Counted from the stretch's first letter, positions 41,754 through 50,314 are shown. The stretch is 55,285 nt of DNA from DATATV01 sp035551355 (GCA_035551355.1 DASZNF010000074.1:1-55285); one strand, 5' to 3'. Made by a program: numbers and translations. Notes: a model not told the origin generated them from the letters alone.

Positions 41754-43418
41754 TCAATCCGACCCCAGGGTCACCGAAACCGTGTGCTGTTGACCCTGCC
41801 GGTCGAACACCACCGGCACGGTCTGCCCCGGATCGTGGTCGATGATGGCCACCTGGAGCTCGTCCGAGCCGCTGATGGACCGCCCGTCGAACCGGGTGAT
41901 CACATCGCCCTCCTGGATGCCCGCGGCCGCCGCGGCGCTGCCCGCCTGCACGTTGTCCACCTGGGCGCCCTGCGAGGTGGTCGCGGACACCGGTTTGGTG
42001 TTGACGCCGAGGGTGGCGTGCTTGACCCCGCCGGTCTGGATCAGCTCGTTGGCGATTTTGCGGGCCTGGTCCACCGGGATGGCGAAGCCGAGGCCGATGT
42101 TGCCGCCGGTGCTGTCCGAGCCGCTGTTCACCGTCTGGATCGCCGAGTTGATGCCGACCAGCGCGCCGGAGGAGTCCACCAGCGCGCCGCCGGAGTTGCC
42201 CGGGTTGATCGCCGCGTCGGTCTGGATGGCGTCGTAGACCACGCTCGGGCCGCCGTCCTCGCTGGGCAGCACGGTCGGCCGGTGCAGCGCGGACACGATG
42301 CCCGAGGTGACCGTGCCGGCCAGGCCCAGCGGCGAGCCGATGGCGATCACCGAGTCGCCGGCCTGCAGGTTGTTCGCGGTGCCGAGCTGGATCACGGTGA
42401 GTTTGGTGGCGTTGACCTTCAGCACGGCCAGGTCGGTGACCGGATCGCGGCCCACGATCGCGGCCGGCACCCGGACCCCGTTGGAGAACACCGCGGTGAT
42501 GGTGCTGCCCTGGTTCTGCGCGGCCGCGGCGATCACGTGGTTGTTGGTCAGCACGTAGCCGTTGCCGTCGATCACCACGCCGGAGCCGATGTCGCCGTTG
42601 CTGCCGGCCACCACCTCGATGGACACCACCGCGGGGGCCACCCGGGACACGATGTTGGCGATCGAGCCGGGCGCCCGCTCCTTGCCGGGCTGCACCGCGG
42701 CCACGTTGTCGCTGGCGTCGGTCAGCGACTGCCCGCCGCTGCCCAGCGCCCAGCCGGTCACCCCGCCGACCGCGCCGACCAGCAGCGCGACCAGTACCAG
42801 GGTGAGCAGCGCGGTCGGCTTGACCCGGCGGCCGAACAGCAGTTCCGGCACGGACAGCAGCGGCGCGGCCGGCCGCTCCGGCTGCTTCTCCTCCGGCTTG
42901 TCGGTATGGCCCACGGCGGGCGGGCCGAGCACCGCGCCCGCGCCGGGGTTGCGCCACGGATCGGTCTCGCCGTCGGCGGACCAGAAGTCGGCGTCCAGAC
43001 CGGACTCGGCGGGCAGCTCTCCGGGCGGGCGCTGCAAACGCAGGTCGGCGCCACCGGCCGGGCGGCCGAACGCGGAGGCCAGCGCCTCCGGGGGCGGCGC
43101 GGCGGCGCGCACCGCGCCGCTGCTGCCGTTGTTCTGGCCGGGGTTCAGCCGGGGGCCGAACGCACCGGACACACCGACCGGGCGGCCGAACGCCTGGGCC
43201 TGGCCAGGATCCACCGAGGGGCGGTGCAGCGGTTTGGGGTGCATCCGGGGCCGGTCCGGGTCGCCGGGCTGTCCGGGCGGCCGGGGGCCGGGGGCGCTGG
43301 ACTGCTGCGGATCCGGCTGTCCCGCCTGGTGCGAGCCGGGCTGCTGGGGGCCCGGCTGCTGTCCGGATTGACCGGACGGCCGCTCGCCAGGCTGATTGGG
43401 CTGCTCCGGGCCGCTCAT
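41754..43418 (-). CDS. htrA: HtrA/DegP-type serine protease with PDZ domain
   Basis: 554 residues. A long Pro/Gln/Gly-rich cytoplasmic N-terminus (1-190), one membrane segment (about 203-224), then a trypsin-like domain: His in TNNHVI (about 294), Asp in VTDLAVLKV (about 329), Ser in GNSGGAL (about 408), and a C-terminal PDZ domain (about 440-550). It degrades or refolds misfolded extracytoplasmic proteins. Encoded after sigE and rseA, as in M. tuberculosis (Rv1223), where SigE controls envelope stress. A 157-nt gap before it allows its own promoter. Confidence 0.94.
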   Translation of the reverse strand: MSGPEQPNQPGERPSGQSGQQPGPQQPGSHQAGQPDPQQSSAPGPRPPGQPGDPDRPRMHPKPLHRPSVDPGQAQAFGRPVGVSGAFGPRLNPGQNNGSSGAVRAAAPPPEALASAFGRPAGGADLRLQRPPGELPAESGLDADFWSADGETDPWRNPGAGAVLGPPAVGHTDKPEEKQPERPAAPLLSVPELLFGRRVKPTALLTLVLVALLVGAVGGVTGWALGSGGQSLTDASDNVAAVQPGKERAPGSIANIVSRVAPAVVSIEVVAGSNGDIGSGVVIDGNGYVLTNNHVIAAAAQNQGSTITAVFSNGVRVPAAIVGRDPVTDLAVLKVNATKLTVIQLGTANNLQAGDSVIAIGSPLGLAGTVTSGIVSALHRPTVLPSEDGGPSVVYDAIQTDAAINPGNSGGALVDSSGALVGINSAIQTVNSGSDSTGGNIGLGFAIPVDQARKIANELIQTGGVKHATLGVNTKPVSATTSQGAQVDNVQAGSAAAAAGIQEGDVITRFDGRSISGSDELQVAIIDHDPGQTVPVVFDRQGQQHTVSVTLGSD

Positions 43419-43575
43419 CGCCGTCCCCGCGCTGACCGCGACCGGGCGGCCAGTGCCCCGCGCCCGATGGTTCGCTCGCTCCGCTCGCTCACTGATTCCC
43501 CGTGTCGACGCCGAAAATCTTGACCCTACCCTGCCGCATCACCGGTGAATTCGGCGTAGCGCAGGGGCGATCGGG

Positions 43576-44262
43576 TCAGGGACCGACCGGGGCGGCCGCG
43601 GGCCGGACACTCGTGGTCGGACTCGAGCTGGTCTCCGGGATCGCGTTCGCGGTGCGCACGTCGCCGCCCAGCGGGGTGGCGAAATTGGCCTGCACCACAC
43701 CGGCCCCCGAGGTGGCGCCGTCGCCGTGCACCGGCTCGTTGGCCGGATCGGCGGGCGAGCCGAGCACGTGCGGGCCGACCATGGCCAGCGCGCCCAGCAT
43801 CAGCCCGGCGGCGACCACGCCGGCGCCCTGCACGGCGCGACGTCCATGCCAGGAGCGGGAGGTGGACAGCACGCTGGAACCGGTGCCCAGCGGAGCGCTG
43901 GCCCCCAGTACCGACCCGCCGAGCGCGGACCGGGCGTCCGGGCGCTGCACGCTGACCAGCTGACCGTCCTCGGTCATGGCCAGCCGCTCGTGGGTGGTGG
44001 GAAGTTCGGTGTCCACCGGGATGTTGCGCAGCGCGGCCAGCAGTCCGGCCGACGCGCCGGGGATCTCGGCGGATTGGACCGCGGTGCGCGCCTGGCGCTG
44101 CACGGCGGTGTCGCCCGCGCACAGCGGGCAGTTGGCGATGTGCCGGGCCGCCCGGTCGCGGGCCACGTGGGACAGCTCGCCGTCCACGAAAGCGACCACG
44201 GCATCCGGCATCAGATGCTGCTCGGGCAGTGGCTTCACAGCCCAGCTGCGCATCTCGTTCAT
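43576..44262 (-). CDS. rseA: Anti-sigma factor RseA (ZAS family)
   Basis: 228 residues, ATG with GGAGGCGG upstream. An N-terminal zinc-binding anti-sigma domain has H41-x3-C45-x2-C48 (HIANCPLC). Unlike many ZAS anti-sigma factors it carries a membrane segment at about 147-165 (GAGVVAAGLMLGALAMVG) and a Ser/Thr/Pro-rich extracytoplasmic tail. It binds and inhibits SigE. Located directly downstream of sigE (87 nt) on the same strand. Confidence 0.93.
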   Translation of the reverse strand: MNEMRSWAVKPLPEQHLMPDAVVAFVDGELSHVARDRAARHIANCPLCAGDTAVQRQARTAVQSAEIPGASAGLLAALRNIPVDTELPTTHERLAMTEDGQLVSVQRPDARSALGGSVLGASAPLGTGSSVLSTSRSWHGRRAVQGAGVVAAGLMLGALAMVGPHVLGSPADPANEPVHGDGATSGAGVVQANFATPLGGDVRTANAIPETSSSPTTSVRPAAAPVGP

Positions 44263-44349
44263 GCTGCCGCCTCCGAGGACACGACTTGGACATCCCGCCG
44301 CAACGGCAGTTGTCCGCCCATGTTCGACAAGGACCCCGGGCAGCCTACG

Positions 44350-44949
44350 TCAGCGCTCATCAGCGGCCTCACCTGCCATCTCCCGCCTGCGCTCCAGCGA
44401 AGCCCGCAGTGCCTGCCGGCCCCGGTGGATGCGGCTGCGCACGGTGCCCAGCTTCACGCCGAGCGTCGCGCCGATCTCCTCGTAGGACAGACCCTCCACA
44501 TCGCACAGCACCACCGCGGCCCGGAACTCGGCGGGCAGCTCGTCCAGCGCCGCCTCCAGGTCGGGGTCCAGGTGGGTCTGCGAGTAGACCTGCTCGGGGC
44601 TGGGCCCGTCGCCGATCAGCCGGTCGGTGTCCTCGGGCAGGCCCTCCATGCGCAGGCGGGAGCGGCGCCGGGCCATGTCCAGGAAGAGGTTGGTGGTGAT
44701 GCGGTGCAGCCAGCCCTCGAAGGTGCCGGGCTGATAGGTGGCCAGCGAACGGAAGACGCGGATGAAGGTCTCCTGCGTCAGGTCCTCGGCGTCGTGCTGG
44801 TTGCCGGACAGGCGGTAGGCCAGCCGGTAGACGCGGTCGGCGTGCTCGCGCACGATCTCGTCCCAGGAGGGCGGCGTCCACTCCCCGGCACCGCCGTCGA
44901 TCCCGACAGCGGGCGGCTCGCTCACGGGAGCGGTCACTGGCGTTGGCAT
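44350..44949 (-). CDS. sigE: ECF RNA polymerase sigma factor SigE
   Basis: 199 residues from ATG 44949; the longer frame upstream is non-homologous. Region 2 (HADRVYRLAYRLSGNQHDAEDLTQETFIRVF split about 38-70; key part DAEDLTQETF) and region 4 (about 135-190, LSYEEIGATLGVKLGTVRSR) are intact; there is an acidic linker. It drives the envelope-stress regulon including htrA and itself. A candidate ECF promoter (GGGAAC-17-CGTT) is 54 nt upstream, consistent with autoregulation. The arrangement sigE-rseA-htrA-tatB equals Rv1221-Rv1224. Confidence 0.95.
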   Translation of the reverse strand: MPTPVTAPVSEPPAVGIDGGAGEWTPPSWDEIVREHADRVYRLAYRLSGNQHDAEDLTQETFIRVFRSLATYQPGTFEGWLHRITTNLFLDMARRRSRLRMEGLPEDTDRLIGDGPSPEQVYSQTHLDPDLEAALDELPAEFRAAVVLCDVEGLSYEEIGATLGVKLGTVRSRIHRGRQALRASLERRREMAGEAADER

Positions 44950-45002
44950 CGGCGGTCTGGCACCTCCACGGGCCCTGGCTCGACAGGCCCTTCGTCGCGG
45001 AC

Positions 45003-45029
45003 AACGCGCGGCCGGACCGGGTTGTTCCC
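45003..45029 (-). promoter_or_regulatory. Candidate ECF-type promoter of sigE
   Basis: On the minus strand GGGAAC (45029-45024) and CGTT (45006-45003) are separated by 17 nt, as in mycobacterial SigE/SigH-type promoters. It lies 54 nt upstream of the sigE ATG. Confidence 0.6.
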
Positions 45030-45206
45030 GGATCGACCGGACTGCTGCGGTGACGAGCGGACCGGCCGGGCCTGACGTTGGTGTATCCACTTTCACCCTG
45101 GGTGGTGAGCCAGGCATGAGAGGTGCCTGAGAGTGACCTGAGAATCGAGAAACCACCCGATCGACACACCTCGTAGCCCGGATGGCGGTTGGGCAATACG
45201 CGGGGC

Positions 45207-45234
45207 GCGCAACGGTGAATGGCCACCGTTGCGC
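45207..45234. promoter_or_regulatory. Perfect 11-bp inverted repeat GCGCAACGGTG-6 nt-CACCGTTGCGC
   Basis: It lies between the divergent sigE and O-methyltransferase genes, 55 nt upstream of the latter. There is no T run, so an operator is more likely than a terminator. Confidence 0.6.
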
Positions 45235-45275
45235 AACAACCGGCGCGTTCATCCGTTTTTGTGACGCGACAGCGC

Positions 45276-45281
45276 TAATCT
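45276..45281 (+). promoter_or_regulatory. -10 element TAATCT of the O-methyltransferase gene
   Basis: TAATCT is 7 nt before the GTG start at 45289, indicating a leaderless transcript. Confidence 0.55.
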
Positions 45282-45288
45282 GCGAGCC

Positions 45289-45957
45289 GTGACGCCGGAG
45301 ACGCGCACCACCGCCGGGGCGGACAACCCCTCGGTGCACGACTACGTGAACGGGTACCTCGTCGAGGACGAGGTGGTCGTCGCCGCGCGCGCCCGGGGCC
45401 GCGAACTGGGTTGCCCACCGGTCACCGGTGGCGGCGGCGCGGCGCTGCGCTTCCTGGCCACCGCGCTGCGGGCCAAGGCCGTGGTCGAGGTGGGCACCGG
45501 GGCCGGGGTGAGCGGGCTGCACCTGCTGTCCGGCATGGCCCCGGACGGGACGCTGACCTCGATCGACATCGAGCCGGAGTTCCAGCGGGCGGCGAGGCGC
45601 TCGTTCACCGAGGCCGGGGTGACCGCCGGGCGGATGCGGCTGATCATGGGGCAGGCGCTGGACGTGCTGCCCCGGCTCACCGACGGCGGCTACGACCTGG
45701 TGTTCTTCGACGCGGCGCGGACCGAGTACCCGCGGTATCACGAGCTGGGCGTGCGGCTGCTGCGCCCGGGCGGGGTGATCGCGTTCGACAACGTGCTGGG
45801 CGGCGGGCGGGTCACCGACGCCAACCGGCGCGATCAGGAGAGCCTGGCGCTGCGGGAGGTCGCGCGGCAGGTGCGCGACGACGACCGGCTGGTGCCGGTG
45901 ATGCTGCCGATCGGCGGCGGGTTGCTGGTCGCGGCCAAGAAACTGGACGCCGAGTAG
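45289..45957 (+). CDS. Class I SAM-dependent O-methyltransferase
   Basis: 222 residues. SAM motif VVEVGTGAGVSGLHLLSG (about 65-82), SIDIEPEF and VFFDAARTEYPRYHELG (metal/substrate region about 140) match the catechol-O-methyltransferase-like PF01596 group, with NVLGGG following. Substrate unknown. The gene corresponds to Rv1220c, divergent from sigE in mycobacteria. Leaderless by position. A perfect inverted repeat in its promoter region may be its operator or that of sigE. Confidence 0.92.
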   Translation: MTPETRTTAGADNPSVHDYVNGYLVEDEVVVAARARGRELGCPPVTGGGGAALRFLATALRAKAVVEVGTGAGVSGLHLLSGMAPDGTLTSIDIEPEFQRAARRSFTEAGVTAGRMRLIMGQALDVLPRLTDGGYDLVFFDAARTEYPRYHELGVRLLRPGGVIAFDNVLGGGRVTDANRRDQESLALREVARQVRDDDRLVPVMLPIGGGLLVAAKKLDAE

Positions 45958-45964
45958 GTCCCGC

Positions 45965-45970
45965 TAGGCT
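45965..45970 (+). promoter_or_regulatory. -10 element TAGGCT of the B3/B4 gene
   Basis: TAGGCT ends 6 nt before the GTG at 45977, as in the mgtE-like and mrp genes. Confidence 0.5.
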
Positions 45971-45976
45971 CCGCCG

Positions 45977-46675
45977 GTGAGCGACAACGATCTCGACGCG
46001 CTGCTGGCCGGAGTCCGGGTGGACCCGGCGGTGCACGCCCTGCGGCCGGATTTCGCGGTGTTCACCGCGATCGTGGACGGCCTGCCCAGCGGCCCGAGCG
46101 ACGCCTCCTCCGCCGGGTTGCTGTCCGCGGCGGCGGCCACGGCGACCGGCGCGCAGGACGATCCGCATCTGCTGGCCTGGCGGGAGGCGTACCGGGCGTT
46201 CGGCGCCAAACCCAACCGCACCCGCAACTCGGCCGACGCCCTGCTGCGCCGGGCCGACTCCGGACTGCCGCAGGTCAACCGGGTGGTCGACCTCTACAAC
46301 GCGAGCTCGGTCGCGCACCGGCTGCCGGTCGGCGGGGAGGACTGGGACTGCTATGTGGGCACACCCCGGCTGGTGCGGGCCCGTGGCGACGAGGAGTTCG
46401 ACACCGTGCGGGACGGCGCCCCGGCCACCGAGACACCGGAGCCGGGCGAGGTGGTGTGGGCCGACGACGCCGGGGTGACCTGCCGGCGCTGGAACCACCG
46501 GCAGTGCGTGCGCACCCGGCTGCGCGAGGACAGCAAGCGTGGCTTCTTCCTGCTGGAGCGGCTGGAGCCGATGCCGCTGGACACGCTGGCCGAGATCGGC
46601 GCGGAGCTGCTGGACCGGCTGACCGCGCCGGCCCCGGAGGCTCGCGTGGCGACCCGCCTGATCACCGGCGCCTGA
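45977..46675 (+). CDS. B3/B4 (tRNA-editing-like) domain protein
   Basis: 232 residues. The core WREAYRAFGAKPNRTRNSAD (about 75-95) and NRVVDLYNASSVAHRLPVGGEDWD are the signature of free-standing B3/B4 domains, which in phenylalanyl-tRNA synthetase form the editing module. Free-standing copies are thought to hydrolyse misacylated tRNA or other esters. It starts 19 nt after the O-methyltransferase stop yet has its own -10. It ends 7 nt from the convergent MFS gene. Confidence 0.88.
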   Translation: MSDNDLDALLAGVRVDPAVHALRPDFAVFTAIVDGLPSGPSDASSAGLLSAAAATATGAQDDPHLLAWREAYRAFGAKPNRTRNSADALLRRADSGLPQVNRVVDLYNASSVAHRLPVGGEDWDCYVGTPRLVRARGDEEFDTVRDGAPATETPEPGEVVWADDAGVTCRRWNHRQCVRTRLREDSKRGFFLLERLEPMPLDTLAEIGAELLDRLTAPAPEARVATRLITGA

Positions 46676-46682
46676 TCGGAGC

Positions 46683-47930
46683 TCAGCGGACAGGGGCGCC
46701 GATGGCGGTGCCGGTCAGCGGGGCGGCCGGGCGCAGCTTGCGCAGCGCCACCGCGATGACCAGCACGACCAGGATGAACGCCCCGGTGTAGCCGGTGACC
46801 CCGGACCAGCCCGCGGCCGAGAACACCACTCCGCCGAGGGTGCCGCCCACGCTGGAGCCCAGGTAGTAGCAGAACAGGTAGACCGCCGGGCCCTGCACAC
46901 CCAGGGTGGCCGACCGGGCGCTGACCCAGCCGCTGGCTACCGAGTGCGCGGCGAAGAACCCACCGGTGGTGACCACCAGCCCGGCGATCACCGCGACCAC
47001 GTTGCCCGCGGCCATCAGCAGCAACCCGGCCAGGGTGATCGCGGCCATGATCCACAGCATCCGGGGGCGGCCGAACCGGTCGACCAGCCGCCCGGCGCAG
47101 GCCGAGGAGATCGACCCGGCCAGGTAGACCACGAAGATCAACCCGACCACCGTCTGGGACAGGTGAAAGCCCGGGCCGAGCAGCCGGAAACCGAGATAGT
47201 TGTAGATCGTCACGAAGCAGCCCATGAGCAGGAAGCCCGCGGTGAACAGGCGCAGCAGCCCGGTGTCGGTGAACGCCCGGCCGACCGCCCCGGCCAGCTC
47301 CCGCACCTTGGGCGGCCGGGGCGCGAAACCGCGGGAGGGCACGATGGTCAGCCGGAAGGCGATGGTGCAGGCCAGCGCGACCAGGCCGACCACGGCCAGC
47401 GCCCAGCGCCAGCCCGCGACGTCGTCGACCAGGCCGGACAGCAGCCGCCCGGCCATGCCGCCGATGCCGTTGCCGGCCACGTACAGGCCCATGGCCGAGC
47501 CGAGCGAGCCGCGGTGCAGTTCCTCGGCCAGGTAGGACATGGCCACCGCCTGCAACCCGGCCAGCGCGAAACCCTGAAGGGCCCGCAGCACCAGCAGAAT
47601 CGCGAAGTTCGGACTGACCGCGACGAGCAGGGACAGGACCGTCGAGGTGAACAGCGAGGTGGTCATCATCCGGGTGCGGCCGACGGTCTCGGAGACCGCG
47701 GTCAGCGGGATCATGCCGATGGCCATGGCCCCGGTGGCCACCGACACGGCCAGGCTGGCCGCGGCCGGGGACAGCGCGAACGAGCTGCTCAGCGCGGGCA
47801 GCAGGGCCTGGACGCCGTACAGCGCGGTGAAGGTGGCCAGCCCGCCGGAGAACAACGCGACGGTGATCCGGCGGAAACCGGGAGTGCCGCGACGGTGTCG
47901 TGCTTCGGGATCCAACGCTACGGAGGCCAC
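46683..47930 (-). CDS. MFS transporter, probable drug/metabolite exporter
   Basis: 415 residues from GTG 47930, chosen because TAACGT (47944-47939) gives a -10 8 nt upstream and GAGGCAC precedes it; ATG 47960 is an alternative. Twelve membrane segments with the MFS loop 2-3 motif (SETVGRTRMM) and loop 8-9 motif (RLVDRFGRPRML). It resembles YnfM/inner-membrane efflux proteins controlled by LysR regulators. Substrate unknown. Divergent from a LysR gene across about 120 nt. Confidence 0.9.
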   Translation of the reverse strand: MASVALDPEARHRRGTPGFRRITVALFSGGLATFTALYGVQALLPALSSSFALSPAAASLAVSVATGAMAIGMIPLTAVSETVGRTRMMTTSLFTSTVLSLLVAVSPNFAILLVLRALQGFALAGLQAVAMSYLAEELHRGSLGSAMGLYVAGNGIGGMAGRLLSGLVDDVAGWRWALAVVGLVALACTIAFRLTIVPSRGFAPRPPKVRELAGAVGRAFTDTGLLRLFTAGFLLMGCFVTIYNYLGFRLLGPGFHLSQTVVGLIFVVYLAGSISSACAGRLVDRFGRPRMLWIMAAITLAGLLLMAAGNVVAVIAGLVVTTGGFFAAHSVASGWVSARSATLGVQGPAVYLFCYYLGSSVGGTLGGVVFSAAGWSGVTGYTGAFILVVLVIAVALRKLRPAAPLTGTAIGAPVR

Positions 47931-48049
47931 GTGCCTCGACGTTAGAACTCGCCGAACCATCCGTCCAATACGGCAATCGGTGCCGAACAATTCATTTTTG
48001 GATCGGAGGCACTCGACCAGGTCTGGTCGGCGGGGTGACAATCCTGCAT

Positions 48050-48943
48050 GTGTCCGATGAAACACTCGTCCAGTCGCTGGCCCCGAAACTGGCCCTGCTG
48101 CGCGCGGTGGCGCAGGAGGGGAACCTGACCAGGGCGGCGGCCCGGCTGGGCGTGCCGCAGCCGACCGCGAGCCGGTGGCTGGCCGGGCTGTCCGAAGAGC
48201 TGGGCACCCCGGTGGTGGTGCGCGACGGGCGGGGCATCCGGCTGTCCCGAGCCGGGGTGTTCCTGGCCGACGCGGCCGACCGGGCGCTGTCCGTGCTGGC
48301 CGCCGGGGTGCGGCAGGCCATCGAGGAGGTCGATCCGGAGCACGGTCAGGTGGTGCTGGCCTTCCTGCACACCCTGGGCGAGCTGCGGGTGCCGGAGTTG
48401 CTGCGGGCGTTCCGGCGGGAGCATCCGCACATCCGGTTCACCCTGGTGCAGGGCGCGCACGAGGAGTTGCTGGAACACGTCCGCACCGGCCGGGCCGACC
48501 TGGCGTTCACCGCGCCGCTGCCCGACTCCCCCGAGTTCGACGGGGTCAACCTGGACGAGCAGCAGCTGGTGGTGACCGTGCCGGTCGATCACCGGCTGGC
48601 CGGCCGGGTACGGGTGCGCATGGCCGAACTGGCCGAGGAGGCGTTCGTGGGCATGAAGCTGGGTTTCGGGCTGCGCCGGATCACCGACGACCTGGCCCGC
48701 ACGGCCGGTTTCATCCCGGTGCTGGCGTTCGAGGGCGAGGAGGTGGACACCCTGCGCGGCCTGGTCGCCGCGGGCCTCGGCGTGGCCATCCTGCCCACCG
48801 CCGAACCCGGCGCGCCGCCGGGCACGGTGGAAATCCCGTTGCGCCCCAAGGCAACCCGGCGCATCTGCCTGGTCTGGGCGGTGGACCGGCCGCTGGCCCC
48901 GGCGGTGCTCACCTTCCGCGAGTTCGTCCGGACCGGTGCCTGA
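48050..48943 (+). CDS. LysR family transcriptional regulator
   Basis: 297 residues from GTG 48050; GTG 48035 is also possible and adds five residues. N-terminal winged HTH (LLRAVAQEGNLTRAAARLGVPQPTASRWL, key part TRAAARLGVPQPTASRWL) and a C-terminal periplasmic-binding-like effector domain. It is divergent from the MFS exporter and likely controls it; the 120-nt gap contains repeated GCCGAAC segments (near 47950 and 47983) but no clear T-N11-A site. Confidence 0.9.
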   Translation: MSDETLVQSLAPKLALLRAVAQEGNLTRAAARLGVPQPTASRWLAGLSEELGTPVVVRDGRGIRLSRAGVFLADAADRALSVLAAGVRQAIEEVDPEHGQVVLAFLHTLGELRVPELLRAFRREHPHIRFTLVQGAHEELLEHVRTGRADLAFTAPLPDSPEFDGVNLDEQQLVVTVPVDHRLAGRVRVRMAELAEEAFVGMKLGFGLRRITDDLARTAGFIPVLAFEGEEVDTLRGLVAAGLGVAILPTAEPGAPPGTVEIPLRPKATRRICLVWAVDRPLAPAVLTFREFVRTGA

Positions 48944-48983
48944 GCCGGTCGTCCGAGCGGTCGTCCGAGCGGTCGCCCGAGGG

Positions 48984-50048
48984 TCAGCGGGAGCGGTGGG
49001 CCCAGCGGGCCTCGACCTTGGCCAGCCGCCAGTAGCCGATGGCCACGGTCCACACGACGACGAACAGGCCCACGATCAGGAAGCCGACGTTGTTCAGGTT
49101 CAACCCGGCGATCCAGTCGGTGACCGGGTCGTCAAGGCCGAAGTCGTCGTGCAGCACGCCGATCAGTTCGATGCTGCCGATCACCAGGGCGACCGCGACG
49201 GACAGGCCGGTGATCGTGATGTTGTAGTAGGTCTTGCGCACCGGGTTGGCGAACGCCCAGTGGTAGGCGAAGTTCATGAACGTGCCGTCCAGCGTGTCCA
49301 GCAGGCTCATCCCGGCGGCGAACAGCAGCGGCAGCACGGCCACCGCGTACCAGGGCAGCCCGGCCGCGGCCCCGGTGCCGGCCAGGGTCAGCAGCACCAC
49401 CTCGGTCGCGGTGTCGAACCCAACCCCGAACAACAACCCGATCGGGTACATCTGGCCGGGCCGGGTGATCGACCTGGTCAGCCGGCCGAGGAACCGGTTG
49501 ACGAAGCCACGCTTGCCCAGCTGGTTGTCCAGCTCGGTCTCATCGAACTCGCCCCGGCGCAGGCCCTGCCACAGCCGCACGATGCCGACCAGCACCACCA
49601 GGTTCAGCAGCGCGATCAGGTACAGGAACAACCCCGAAACGCCGGTGGACACCACGCCCAGCACCAGGTGCGCGGTCGAGCCGTCGCTGGTCAGCGTGGT
49701 CACCAGGCGCGCGCCCATGGTGATCAGCACGGCCAGCACCAGCACCACGGTGGAATGCCCGAGCGCGAACCAGAACCCCACCGACACCGGCCGCCGCCCG
49801 TCGGACATCAGCTTGCGGGTGGTGTTGTCGATGGCCGCGATGTGGTCGGCGTCGAACGCGTGCCGCAGGCCCAGCGTGTAGGCGGTGACGCCGAGACCGA
49901 GGCCGAACACCTGGGTGCCCACCGTGTAGTGGTGCGGCACCACCGCGAAGACCAGGATTCCCCAGGCCACCAGGTGCAGCACCGCGATCACGGCCAGCAG
50001 GCCGCCCAGCCGCCACCAGTCTCCTCGTCCCGGACCGTCCGCTGCCAT
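48984..50048 (-). CDS. Nickel/cobalt transporter, NiCoT family (HoxN/NixA type)
   Basis: 354 residues with eight predicted membrane segments. The NiCoT signatures are all present: RHAFDADHIAAIDN (helix 2, metal recognition), FALGHSTVV, LFGVGFDTATEV and GMSLLDTLDG. It takes up Ni2+ or Co2+. The leader is a cobalamin riboswitch (50091-50236), which points to cobalt uptake for vitamin B12. Ribosome site GGAGAGGCGG precedes the ATG and would be freed or masked by the riboswitch. The downstream LysR gene converges with it. Confidence 0.95.
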   Translation of the reverse strand: MAADGPGRGDWWRLGGLLAVIAVLHLVAWGILVFAVVPHHYTVGTQVFGLGLGVTAYTLGLRHAFDADHIAAIDNTTRKLMSDGRRPVSVGFWFALGHSTVVLVLAVLITMGARLVTTLTSDGSTAHLVLGVVSTGVSGLFLYLIALLNLVVLVGIVRLWQGLRRGEFDETELDNQLGKRGFVNRFLGRLTRSITRPGQMYPIGLLFGVGFDTATEVVLLTLAGTGAAAGLPWYAVAVLPLLFAAGMSLLDTLDGTFMNFAYHWAFANPVRKTYYNITITGLSVAVALVIGSIELIGVLHDDFGLDDPVTDWIAGLNLNNVGFLIVGLFVVVWTVAIGYWRLAKVEARWAHRSR

Positions 50049-50090
50049 CCGACCGCCTCTCCAGCACCTCGTGGAAGGTTCCTGCGAAGT

Positions 50091-50236
50091 GCCGTGGCCG
50101 GTCTCCTGGCTGACGGGTCGAACGCGCCCTGCCCGCCTTCCCGGGCTTACGCCCAGTGGCTTCCCGAGCAGGGAACTCCCCGATCACAGTGGCGAGGGCC
50201 GCGTCGATCTCTCATCGACTTCCCGAACACCACGGC
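50091..50236 (-). ncRNA. Cobalamin riboswitch
   Basis: Minus-strand features: closing stem GCCGTGG (50236-50230) pairs with CCACGGC (50097-50091); the core GCCACTGTGATC with upstream GCCCTC corresponds to the conserved GCCACTG region; the B12 box reads AGCCAGGAGACCGGCC near the 3' end. It lies 43 nt upstream of the NiCoT start. Binding of adenosylcobalamin or hydroxocobalamin would repress cobalt transporter expression, probably at translation because the start codon follows closely without a T-rich terminator. Confidence 0.93.
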
Positions 50237-50242
50237 CCTGCG

Positions 50243-50271
50243 AACATAAGTGATCCCCGACCGGACTTCAA
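50243..50271 (-). promoter_or_regulatory. Promoter of the riboswitch-NiCoT transcript, -35 TTGAAG and -10 TATGTT
   Basis: TTGAAG (50271-50266) and TATGTT (50248-50243) are separated by 17 nt. The start would be near 50236, exactly the first base of the riboswitch stem. The -35 lies in the loop of the terminator at 50250-50291. Confidence 0.6.
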
Positions 50272-50291
50272 CGCGTCCGATCGGGGATCAC
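50250..50291 (-). terminator. Terminator hairpin of the SQD1-like gene
   Basis: A 17-bp stem with one mismatch (50250-50266 with 50275-50291, GTGATCCCCGA arms) and an 8-nt loop, 24 nt after the stop of the SQD1-like gene. Confidence 0.88.
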
Positions 50292-50314
50292 ATGCCCTGT
50301 ACCTGCGTGAATGC

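Noticed and set aside
41589..43523. 644-codon plus-strand open frame antisense to htrA
   Set aside because: His/Gly/Arg-rich composition, no motif, opposite strand to a complete HtrA.
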